This document shows positions 50,001 through 62,000 of a stretch of 64,000 nucleotides of DNA, piece after piece. Below the pieces are notes generated by a model that saw nothing but the letters and a program-made list of their open reading frames with translations, had not been told where the DNA came from and did no database searches. The DNA lies in the NCBI GenBank assembly GCA_018697195.1, contig JAGMWU010000045.1:1-64000 (forward strand). Reading direction: 5' to 3'. A program made the position numbers and the translations under genes. The stretch is from Certhia americana. Lineage: Eukaryota > Chordata > Aves > Passeriformes > Certhiidae. Numbering within the stretch: the first letter of the stretch is position 1; each line of letters opens with the position of its first letter.

Positions 50001-53000
50001 GGGAAAGCAGTTATTTTCTTTAGCTGCTGCTGTTATAAATCAAAATGTGTAGATAGGAAAATATTAAGGTATTTATAGCTATGTGAATAAGTGAGTTTGT
50101 GGAATGCTGGCCAAAGAAAGCCAAACAGTCCTTTCACTGACTGAAAATGACAAGCTTTTTGGCTTTCTTAGTAAAACAAAACTGCAAATGCTCTTTTCAG
50201 AGAAGTAAAAATACACTATAATGCAATATTTAAAGTATTTTGTTCATTTAATGCCATATTTTAATAGAAATCTTGAAAATGTTAGAAGCAGTATGAGGTT
50301 CTTTCAAAAGGAGTAACACCTAACCTGCTATTTGTTGAAAACATCATACAAAATCTACTCATATTCTTTTAACTGACCCATTTGGCAAATTCAAATGCAC
50401 TTCATGTACAGCTTTAGTTCACCAAGAATATCAGGCACATGTTCCAGCCCTCTTTTACTAGAGCACTCAAGCCCTGGGTAACACAAAATACTTTACTGGT
50501 CTTATGTGGTCAGGGCAATGCCCAAAGCTCTCTGTGCACCCACAGCATGAGTGCAGCTCCCCCAAGCACTGACTCCAGCCATTAACTGTTCCATTCCTCA
50601 CTTCCTCTCTCCTTTCCTCCAGCTTCACCTGTTTTATTGACTGGAGTAAAATGAGTGTAAACACTTAAACATTCATTATCACACTGATCCCTTGTCCACC
50701 AGCACGCTGATCGCTACCAAGTCATTTTCATACCGTGCCAACACATTACCTAGCTGCCAACAGTGGCATTTTGCTTATTTTATAAGCAGGATGACATTTT
50801 GTAATTCTAGTAACAAAGCATTATGATGGGCAATTAAATACATTATATGGGGAATTAAATGTAAGGCATAAAGAGCAGCAGCAGTATCTCTGGTCTGTTG
50901 CTGTATGGAACCAGACAGATGTGTTTGTGTTGTTTGCAGTTTAGCAGAAGGATCCCAGCAGCAAGAAAGGGGATGGAACCTGACTCCCTGGGCCAGCTGG
51001 GCCAACCTGGGATGAAGCCCATGAAATGTTGCCCAGTTTCTTGACCTGGGTCAAGCAATGACCTGCCAGCATGAAAGCTGATCTGAATCCTCAATGTTTG
51101 CAAATGATTTTTCTGTTCATAATGCAAACAAATGCTTCTGCCGTCCCAGCTTTGAACTCAATGTATACTTAATAGCCAAGATCAAAACAAAGCCATAATC
51201 ACTGAGGTGGAAATAATTGCAAATACTGTTTAATATCCCAGACTGGTGCCTTTTGTTAGCTGAGCTCCAGGGGCCAGCACTACCATGCTGTTCGTTTGGG
51301 GGGCATTTCTTTGGAGCTCACCTGCAGCCACAGGAGCCAAAATTGCAGCACCTGGGCCTTCAATTCTGGCATTCAGACTGGACCTCTAGAGAATCTGCAG
51401 CACAGTCCCTTTCCCTCTGCTCTGCCCTGTTATCTGCACTTGCCTGCCCAAGGCACCTCTGGCCAGTTAACAGCTTCTACTGGTCTCATTTCTCCTTTCC
51501 CTGTTTTCCACCCACTCCCCCACAGGAATCCAGTCCCGTTTTTCTCAGAAATGCTTCCATCACTCTCCACTACAGGGAGACTGTGTCTTAGTCCACAGAC
51601 AGTATTGAACATACTGCAAGATGTTTATTTTTAACTAATTTGCACTTTGTTATTCTTGCAGTCATCTGTCTCTTGCATTTTTGCAAAGTTCTTCAGCTGG
51701 GAATGGAAATCTAGATCCCAAAACTGTAAAACAAGCTTCCACCAGGAAAAGTGTTCTGTGAATTGCTCTTTTAACAAACAGGGAAAGGATTTAAAAGCCA
51801 AAGAGAAACACAACAGTGATGACAGCCCTGACAGAAGCCTGCCTGATAATTCCTGCCTGTATTTCAACATCCCCTCAGCCACAGCACATAATATAAGCAT
51901 TCTCTTCTGAGCAGACTCAAGTCAATATTAATTAAAGGCACAGGCATTTTAACATAGCCACCAGGCTGCTTTCTCCATCTTTGTGACAAAGGCATCACTT
52001 TCTTGCTCCTGCTCTTCCAAAATAATCTCCAATCCTGGGTAGATTCACATTTCAAGGGAGAGCGCAGGTCTCCAAGAACCTCATTAAAGTTCTCCTTTCA
52101 CTGGGGCAAGACAGATGTCTTTATCTGCCAAAAAACACACGGGTCCCAAGCCAGGGGCAAACATCTACCCCACGGAGAGAGGTGAGAGCCTGCACTGGCG
52201 GGCAGGTTTCACTGTCTGTAACTTGCTTTTGCAAAAGGTTAATCCCTAACGTGTTTCAAGGAGGCAAACACCAACCTGCAGTACACGCAGCTGCATACAA
52301 TGGAAAGGTTTTTATGGCCAAGGACAAAAAGGTCAGGGACGCTCATCACGTTCACATTTCTCCTGGAAAGCCATGCTGAACAGCAAGCTCCTGAATATGA
52401 GCCTGTGTTCACAGTGAAACAAGCACAAATGAAGCAATATAAAGCTGCAGGTGCTAGGAAAGGGGCAGGAAAGTACGATGTGCAGGTGCTGCATGGGACC
52501 TCCTTTGTCCCAGGCATCTCATATGTTCCTTGTATTGTGCTATCAAGCTATGAAAAAAATGAGCCATTAACAATTGGATTTGTTTATAATTAACAATTAT
52601 AAACCAAATGTGGTTTCTAGAACACTAAGGCTTGAAAGGCTGGTAAATAGAAATGCATTTTTGTGAACACTAGAGCAAAGCAGGACATTTGTTGCCTCCA
52701 ATACCACAATTTGAGCCACAAAACAGTTAGAACGTTTTTTAGATCCTATCCTTTAGATTATCCTTGGGAAATTCCTCTAGCTCATAGTAGAACTGGTGAG
52801 CTCCTTGCAAGTGAACTACACCACACTACACAACGAAGAGCAGAACAGCAATGAGACAGGCAATCAGTGCTTGCCTGACTTTTACACACCTTGGGATCTT
52901 GCTTTCTCCAGAGAGACTGGCCTCAGCTGATCCAGATCCCAATTTAGAGTTCCCACTGTGTAACCTCAATGCAGATGTGGCAGGAGAGCCAAGGAGAGGG

Positions 53001-56000
53001 CCAGTGTGAGATGCCACTGCCCTCTCTCTGCACACATTGTACAGCCAGGCCTCTGAAAACGAGGCAACTCAAGCAAGAGATACCAGAGGAGTTACCAGGG
53101 ATAAATCACCCTGTAGATTGCTGTGCTGAGGGTGCTGACCCGTGAACACAACTGCCTTCCTCAGCACCTGGGCTAGAAGCAAAGTCCTTTATGAGCACAG
53201 CTGGCTGAACAAACTGGAGGAGTCCATTCCTTCCAACTCAAGCAGTAGCAATGAGGATGGAAAAAAAGCTTACATGCAGCATAATACCAAAGCCAGCAGA
53301 AGGAAGATGGAAAACTGGGATGGAAAAAAAGTAGAGAATTTCATTATGAAAGCAAGGAGTATTCTCCACCCAGATCTAACAAGCCACCACCAAACACTGA
53401 ATGAGTACTACAGCTCTAATTCCATCTGGCAACAGACATGTAAACTTTGCTGAAATGATAGAAAATACCATCCCTGTAAACTACTCTGCCACTTTTACCT
53501 CTTGCCAAACCTCTGCAGCTATGCTTTTAGGCAACTGTCCTGACCTTTAATATAGTTAGATACAGAGCTGATACAGATGCAGCATTCCTTCCAGGTTATT
53601 CTCCCATGTGTCCTCTCTAACAGCTCCCATCTCACCAACCACTCTATTCAGATAAAAAGACTGACAGCTGAATACAGCACTGTAAAGAAAAGGTGCAACA
53701 AATAAACCTTCAGGTCATCTCAAAATTGTCTCTGAGGGACAATCACAATAAATCACAATTTCTTTCTTGAGTTACATTAACAGCTTTTTCCTCAGAGCTG
53801 TATATCTGAATGCCCTGGGACACTTTCATATTTCAGTATGTTATTTCCTGTCTATTTATGAAAACAACAGTTTACCCTCTAATTCTTTTTCACTGCATCC
53901 CTCTCTAAATCTGAGCATATCTGCTTCTGCTGCATTTAAATCTGTCCCATAGCAGGCTTATGTTAAAAAAGCAGTGATTTTTGTGAAGTCTCTGGCAAAA
54001 GCAGCTGGTATTTTGTTTGAAGTATGAGAGTTACATTAATTTTCCTGTTTGCTGACAGTTTTCCAAACTACCACAATTCTATGCCCCTGTGATCTGTAAC
54101 AGCTAGAGTAAGGCTACAGAACAAGTTTAACACATTCTTGACTTGCTCTAATTCTGATCTTATTTTGGGAAAGTCAAGAGGCTTTTTCCTTAACTTTGTG
54201 ATTCATTGTTGATGGGAAAAACCCCCCAAAACACACCCATAAATAATCCTGTCTTGTTGTAGGCCTTACTGAAACAATTCTCTCCAAGAAAGAAAAATAA
54301 TTTCTATTTCTGCTATCTAAAAAATTGAAACTCCAGAACAAGACTTCTTTCCTGTCAGGAGCACTGGGAATTAATTCATAGCACATGATGACATATGGAC
54401 AGGCTTTTCCAGCACAGACACAGTGGAAATTTCTCATCAGGAGAATGAGAACTGCTCTGCCCTTCATCTGGAGGTGCATTATAGCCACAGGTCACACATG
54501 CTCACTCCGAGGAACTGACCCAAGTATAAGTTTCCACATTACAGGTAAGTTTCAGCAGATCCAGGCTTTTGGAAAGAGATTCCAGCATATGTTGCAGGGA
54601 TGTAAACATCTTTGTAGGACTACAGATCACAGTGCTGGCAAACCCATTCAAAATGAATACAACAAACAAAACAAAACACAACAAACTCCATCTGGTGATA
54701 TTTATGCTGGGTGGGGGTACTTGCAGTATAAATTTTTGTAAAAGGGAGTTTTCCACCTCACCACAAACACAATGTCCTTTTAAACACTGCTGCTGCTTTT
54801 AATTGCCCAGCACAATCCCAAAGAGCACACGGAGTACCTCTGCTCCTTACTGCTGCTGCTCCTTTCCAGTCCCAACCTCTTTTCCAATTTTCCAGGATAG
54901 CGTGGATACACTGGTTTGTCCCAGCTCAGCCCCACCTCCAACAGACCATATCTGTGCTGCTCTCCAGCACTGGTCCAATGTATGTTTTATTCCCATTAGG
55001 GCAGCTCAGACTGCTGCCTAAACAGCCCTGGACAAAGATTACGCTGCCACAGCGGTTTCTACACGGAAGAGCCATTTCTTGTTAATGCCTCTCCTGTCTG
55101 CAGTGTGTGAAGCTGCTCCACTGTGCCCTGGAAATGGTCTGGGGGAATGGGATGGGGCTGCCTCCCAGGCAGCTGGCTGCCAGCCATGGGACAGCAGCCT
55201 TTCTTTTGGGGCTGCTGTCTGAGGCTTTTTTTAAATCCCACTTTAGGAACGGCAGCTTTGATTTGTCAGATGTAAAAGTGGCCTGCAAGAGGGGCTGGCA
55301 AACTGCTTAAATTCCACAGTGTTATACAGGTTCAGATATACTTCTTTTATGGTGTATGAGTACACAACCACCATCTGCCCTGGATAGTAAGTGTCAAGCA
55401 ATGAATCTAAGGGGATTCTTTCACTTCAGTCACGCAATTCAGATCACAGTGTGATTTCAGATGCACTAGGAGACTATTTTGAGTGCTCTGAATATATACA
55501 ATGTACTCAGAATTAGCCAAAATACTGATCCAATACTTCAATGAGTTGATAGCTGCAGAAGTAGATGAAATAGTTAGAAAAATCCACAGGGGCATGTAAC
55601 AGAAGGGATGGACAGCACGGCAATGATTTGGTTATCGTAACACTAAGGTCAATCCTACAGATTACAGAAAAAGAACATGCCTGTCATCTGGCTTTGCAAT
55701 GCTTGGATCTCAGTGCCGAAAATGCTCAGGTACCTACCACCAACAGGGTGTTATTCAGGAAATCACATATTCTAGACTAAAGCTACATTTTTATCCTCAA
55801 GCCTGTCAGTTCCCCCCAAACTGGAAGCTAACAAAGCACCAAAGAAAGCTTTAAACAGTGACATCACAGCATTTCCTCTTCCAGATCCACTAATTAATCA
55901 GCTATGCAGCCCTGCATCTTGCCTGCTTACAGCCAAGAAGCCCTTCCTGATGCAGACTGTCTTTGGCTCTTAAATGATGGCTTTAGTCATATTAGTTACA

Positions 56001-59000
56001 GAAAAAGGAAAAGGGAATTATTCTTATCCTTATATAGGTACTCCACCACTGGGAACACTGCCATGAACTCTGAAGACAGGCTATCAGAAATAAAGGTCAG
56101 GTCCACTCTGTCCTGACCCTGGTTCCTGGCTGTTTAAGTGAACACTTTCACTAGTTCATAGTAAGATGAAACATTGGTTCCATCTGCAATACAGCAGACA
56201 CAACACAGGCAGACTACAGGAAAAAGGGATAAGCAGCAGGAGGGTTTGTGGGGCTTTCCTACCCTGAAAAAAACCAAGCTTTTCCAAGTTGGAAGAGTTT
56301 TCACACTGCCTAAAGCCCCCCTGCCTGTATTACCAACTTCTTGCTGTTGGTAATGCAGCAATAAAGAAAATTCCAAGCTTTCTGGTACTTCAAAGATTTT
56401 CAGTGCCTGGAATTGGCTGACAAGAACTAAGGCATTTAGCTTGCTAACACTGATTTCCTATGGCTTGACACCCAGTAGAGGCATGGCAAGGTGTGAGGCC
56501 ATAGTTCCCAATGCCTGGTTGCAGCAGGGCCTCGTTGGGGTTTGCTGCATCATCAGATAGCTATGGATGCATAGCCTTACAGCAAGAAACAAGTCACTTC
56601 AGCTGTGTAGCTTTCATTTCAACAACTAAATCACTCTCACATACCAAATTTAAAAGCAATAATCACAGGAGATAAGGCAGCGTGTCAGTGCAAAACCACC
56701 ACACCGATTTCTTATAAAGAACACCTACCAAACGTATGTCCTGTGAAACAATGGGCTGAAAGCTTCACCTTGCAGTCTCTTCCCGTGCCATGGGTGATAC
56801 ACTGCCCACTCCAGCCTCCTTCAGTTCAGCTGGCTGACTGGGATGGTCTGCTTGCTAATAAACTGCTTTCCAATATTTACATGGCAGATGGTGGGCCTGC
56901 CCCTCCTTCATTTTGTCCCTACTTTCTTGTGGGTTTAAATGAGTGTCACCAGCACCAACTCTTGTTTTAGATTATATTAAGTCACTCCCTGACCTATCAC
57001 AGTTCTTTATCAGCCAGAATTATCAGTTGGTAACTCTGTTAAAGTCTCTAGGCAAGAATTCCAAACAATTCTAAGTGATAACTGCTGTTTCAACAACTAT
57101 CCTGTGCCAGCACAGTTCAAGGCCACAGGAATCTCTAGTGTCTCCAGCCTTCCCAGCTTTAAGGAGGCTTCCTTGGGGCAAAGAAGCTCTGCTCTCATGA
57201 CAGGGACATGCTTTTATTTGTGATCTGTTGAGCAGAAATAAAACATAATTGTATCCAAGCCCTCTTTCTAGTGTCCCTGTAGAAAAAAGGTGATTTATTT
57301 TCTAGGGAAAAAAATATGTGAGCTGCAAACTTCAAAGTAGTAATAATCTAGAGTTAACTCCTCATCGATTCTAATTTCACCTAAATCAGCTCATCCAATT
57401 TATTGTTGCACAACTGCACTCACTATTATATCTATTTAACATGTGCTGGGTAAAAGGAAGTGGTACAACCACTGCCAAGGGCTTCGGGAAATGGAAGTTT
57501 TGCCTTTCTTGTTCCAGCTGCGTCTGGCTTCTATGCAATTTTCATAGTCAAGAGCCTGCTTTGTACAACCAGTAGCACTTCAGCTCCCAGTGAAGTGTTT
57601 CAGGGCACCAGCAGCAAGGACTGACTTCCCATGGCACTCTTGCACTGTGACTCTGACACTGGTTCCAGCACCCTATTCCTCTCCTCTCAACAACAGAGCA
57701 GCTTGTGCTGTCCCCTGTTGCCTCTGCATTCAAATGCAGAATAAAGCCTCAAAGTCCTTCCAACCTTGTCATTAGAGCCATTCTACTTTCAGGAAAAATA
57801 AACCACCAGGTGCTCAAGGGTAAAAAAGAACTTCCACATGATGTGGAGCACAGTTGAAGGGACAGACAACTTTTTCACAGAGCTGTGAAAGGACAAAGAT
57901 GCCCTGTTAAGCTTCCTTCCTTGGTGGCCCTTAAAACTAGGCATCACATTTATATGGTTATCAGTATATATGGCAATTTCTGCTCAAGGTTCAATGTGCT
58001 GCCATTTTTCTGGTAAAGAAGTCAACAACAGCACAGTTGAAATCTGTTTCTCCTTTAACTCAGGACAGAGTGAACAACATCTTTTGATCAAAACGGGACT
58101 GAAAGTCATCTTAACGCTGTACATTCCCTCTTCCCAAAACCTCCAGTGACTGGGCCTGGTACCAGCAGCCTTGAAGCAGAGTTTATCCCCCCAACAGCCT
58201 GCTTAGTCTGGTCTCTGCTTTCAGCAGGCACAAAAGGGGACAGCCTGACAAGTGCATTAAAACTTTAAGCTATCTAAAGGCAGCCAGACAGAAACTTTGT
58301 GTACAGACACCCCAGGGGAGTCTTCTTTGATTTAGCTTGCTAAAAATAGCTCTTTAGAGGGGACTGAGGCTTCAGGGGTTGCTTGTTGCTTTTTTAACCA
58401 GTTTTGAAAAGGCTTCCTCATCCATAGGCTTTTGTTGCTTTCAGCAACTTACAGGTCAAAAAGCAGAAGATGTACTGACAAAAGAAACCTGACCTACATC
58501 TTGCCTCACTCTGCTGGGTTACATCGTTCCTAGGCATGCTTATGTAAGAGAAATGGTGCACACCAAAGAGGGTTCAGAAATTGCAGCCTCTGCTGCTGCT
58601 TCTTCAGCAGCTTTTCACCCAGCATTGATAAATTCCTATAAAATTTCTCTACCGTATTTTCCTCTTTCTGCAAAACACAATTAAGAATATTTACTGACCT
58701 CACAAGGGAGACATAGTATTTCAGTTAATTATATCTTGTAAAGACCCTAAGAGCACACAGAGAAAAGGCTTTATAGGAGTGTGTGAAGTGCATCATAAAC
58801 TCAGAAAATGTACCAGAAGAGACACAAAGGTCATACCTGAAGGGAAGTGTGTCAAATAAATACCCCTGTCAAATAAGTATCCCATTTAAAGAAAAAAGTT
58901 GGAATTTGAAAAACTACAACATGCTGTCCCACCATGACTGAGATTTTGCAGGACACTCATCAGAAAGTTAGTAATTTCACATGCTACTTGGTGAACTGGA

Positions 59001-62000
59001 AAGAATCTAAATGGGTAAATAAGGTGATTTGCAATCAGTGATAACTGTTAGAAACCACTAACTATAAAAGATGGTTTATTATCTGCTTCAAAAAGAGAGA
59101 GTGAGGGCCCACACAAGCGGAAGCAGAAATGTCTCCCACTACTACTTACTGCTATCTTTAAGGAAAAGCCTCCTTTCAGTTCTGGTGTTAAAATCAGAAA
59201 TCAGCTCCTTTCACAATACAGACGCTGAAAGCTGCCAGTGCCTGGGTTCTTACAGGGCTGAAGGACAGGCTCTGCTGAGCTGCAGGGGAGCAAACAACAG
59301 GCAGACAGGGGTGTGTGCCAGGGCAGGGGACAGACAGGCTGCTCCTTCTACCACAGCAATCTGCTGGGTTAGCTGTAGATTTTGCCCCCAAGGGATTTCA
59401 CACTAAAGCAAGATCCCATGCCCCGACTTAACAACGTGCCAGCTGGACCAGCCAGCATCACAAGTCAAGTCACGGATCAGGGCAAATACCTCAGAGGCCT
59501 TGATGTAATAATTACACAGCAGTGACTGCACCATTTCACAAGTACCCACTGCTGTCTCGGGATCTTTTTGCAAAGCAGAAGGATACAAATGCAGTCAGGA
59601 CCACAACTTGACCATCTTGAGAGAAGGAGGGCTGGCAGGTGAGGATGACCCTCCCAGCAGAGCCTGGGCACTGCGCAGTTGTACTCCTGCTTGAAAGCCA
59701 GCCCACAAAATGCTTTTACAGCTCACTTAGGTGCCCTTCAGGTTACCAAAAGTTTATGCAGTTTTTCATCCTCTCTGCCCCAAACCCTCACCACGTTTGT
59801 TTCTTTCCCCTAAGAGTCATCTCCATTCCACGTGTGAACCTCTGGGTGTTAGTCAGGTTTTGTAAGGCTGGGAAGGAGTACAAGAGTAAGGCTGACACAT
59901 TTGCACAGCTGCCTTTCCTGTTTTGCCTGATGAACATCACACTGTTCAGGGTATTCAAAGCCCATTAGAAAGCAGACAGACACCACCAGTGGCTTCACGT
60001 CCTTTTAGAATCAGACAAGGACTGCTAAAAAGTAAGAATTTCTTTGGTGAAGGATCTCAGCATCTTCCTTCTATTGCTCCACTGCTTCTATTAGCTTCTG
60101 CTCTTAGGCATTGCCCTACCCCTCACCTCTCCCAGCCACAAAGACACAGGCTCTGCCATGCACCAGGGTATCCCAGGGGAAAGCCAAAACGAGATCTGCC
60201 TTTCCCAGTCTATCCTCCCATCTTTTGGAGGCAGAAAAAAGACAAAGATAAGCCCAAAGATAAGTTCACTTGTTCCCCTCAGGATGTCAGTACTTAAACG
60301 CACTAGTTGTGGCCCAAGATTCATTCCTGCCAGTATGGGTGGTCAGAGAGTGATCTGGGTAAGGTGTGCACCCTATTTCTGAAGGAAGAGCTTGTGAGAT
60401 ACAGCTTCCATGGGCTGCAGAAAGCCAGATGATAATGTGATTCAGCACTGAGGTTGCTTGCTGGCACTGTCTCCTCACCATTGTCATCCTGTTTCTGAAA
60501 AAAACCCCAAAACTTTGAGTTTGCTTAAATCTGGCCAAGTGACCTTCTATTGCTCCGGCGCCTCCTTCTAATGACTGCAAAACTTCCAACCACAGTATTT
60601 CTGATTCACTCGTATGTGTCCAAAAATCCTACTTACTGGCTTGTGCCAGTGGCAACCAAGATGAAAAAGCTATTTGTGGAACTGAGAAAGACAAGATGAT
60701 GTAGAAGAGGGAAATATAATAACCAGGGCATAACCTAATTCCACAAGAATGAATTCTACTTTCAAACTTCCTCAAATTAAGTTTAAATGAAAAAAGTATT
60801 TCCTTAGAATGCATTTTTCATTTGAAGCAGTCCCAACTCTCCTGATTTTGAATGCCTAAATAAATATACTGCACACACCACTTTTAATAAGGATAGATTT
60901 TTCCATTTTATCTTTGACCATTTATTGCAAGCTCCAATTGTGCAGCCATCTCTCTCATATTTTAAGTCACTCTGGGCCTATATTTTACACCTTCAACCTA
61001 TCATTTTATTAGTTTTCATGTTAGTAGCATGCAGTAACAGATGTCCAAAGCCACCAACCCTCCTTTTATACTGAAAAGAAGACCTCAATGGCAGGCCACA
61101 GGACACGAACAAATGGTGCCAAAATACACTGCCTCCTTCCTCTGCTAACACACCACCATCAGCTGGCTCCCTAACTGGCTGATGTTTTAAATCCACAGAG
61201 AAGCATAGTGAATTTTTACTGTTAGAGGAAACATTCTGGGGGTTTGTTCACTCAGTATTGGAAACCTAGTGCTTCCTCATTATAAATCCGACACATTTGC
61301 AATGGAGACATCCCAGGGGAAGAATAAAGGAAACCAAATGAAGCCTGAAGCAGACTGCAAACAAGGAAGCTGAAACAACTGCTGGATGTTGTTAACTCTT
61401 CCACACGTTTTCAGGAAACGCTCTTAGCACATAGACAGCTAACTATTACCTGTATTTTCCTGCATGAGAATGGTTCAAAGCTGCATTAGGGGACATTAGA
61501 CTGGACATTAGGAAGCATTTATGTACTGAGAGGATGGTTAAACACTAGAACAGGCTTCCCAGACACATGGCTGTTGTCCCAAGACTGATGCATTTGGACA
61601 ATGCCCTTAATAACACGTTTTAACTTTGGTCAAGTGAAGTGGTCAGGCAGTTGGACTGAATGAGTGTTTTAGGTCCCTTCCAAATAACAAATTCTATTCT
61701 TTTTCTGTTCTATTCTAGCCCATCCCATCTCTAAACATATGAGATTTATTTTTCACAAACATTCTTTGCTGCTTCTAGCTGCCCCGTTTATATTAATGGC
61801 TAAGTGCAAAATGTCAGTTCAGGTATTCTCTGACACCTTTCTCATCCACAGAAATTGGACTTCTTTGGTTTTGTGTACAGGGCTCCCTCTTTACCCTGCT
61901 GCCACATGAACTGAAAAGTGCACTGGTCCCAGATCTAGCTGCACACCTGGAAAAGGGGAAGTTTTCAGAGGTATCATAGGCAGAGTAGCTCTTGTGACAA

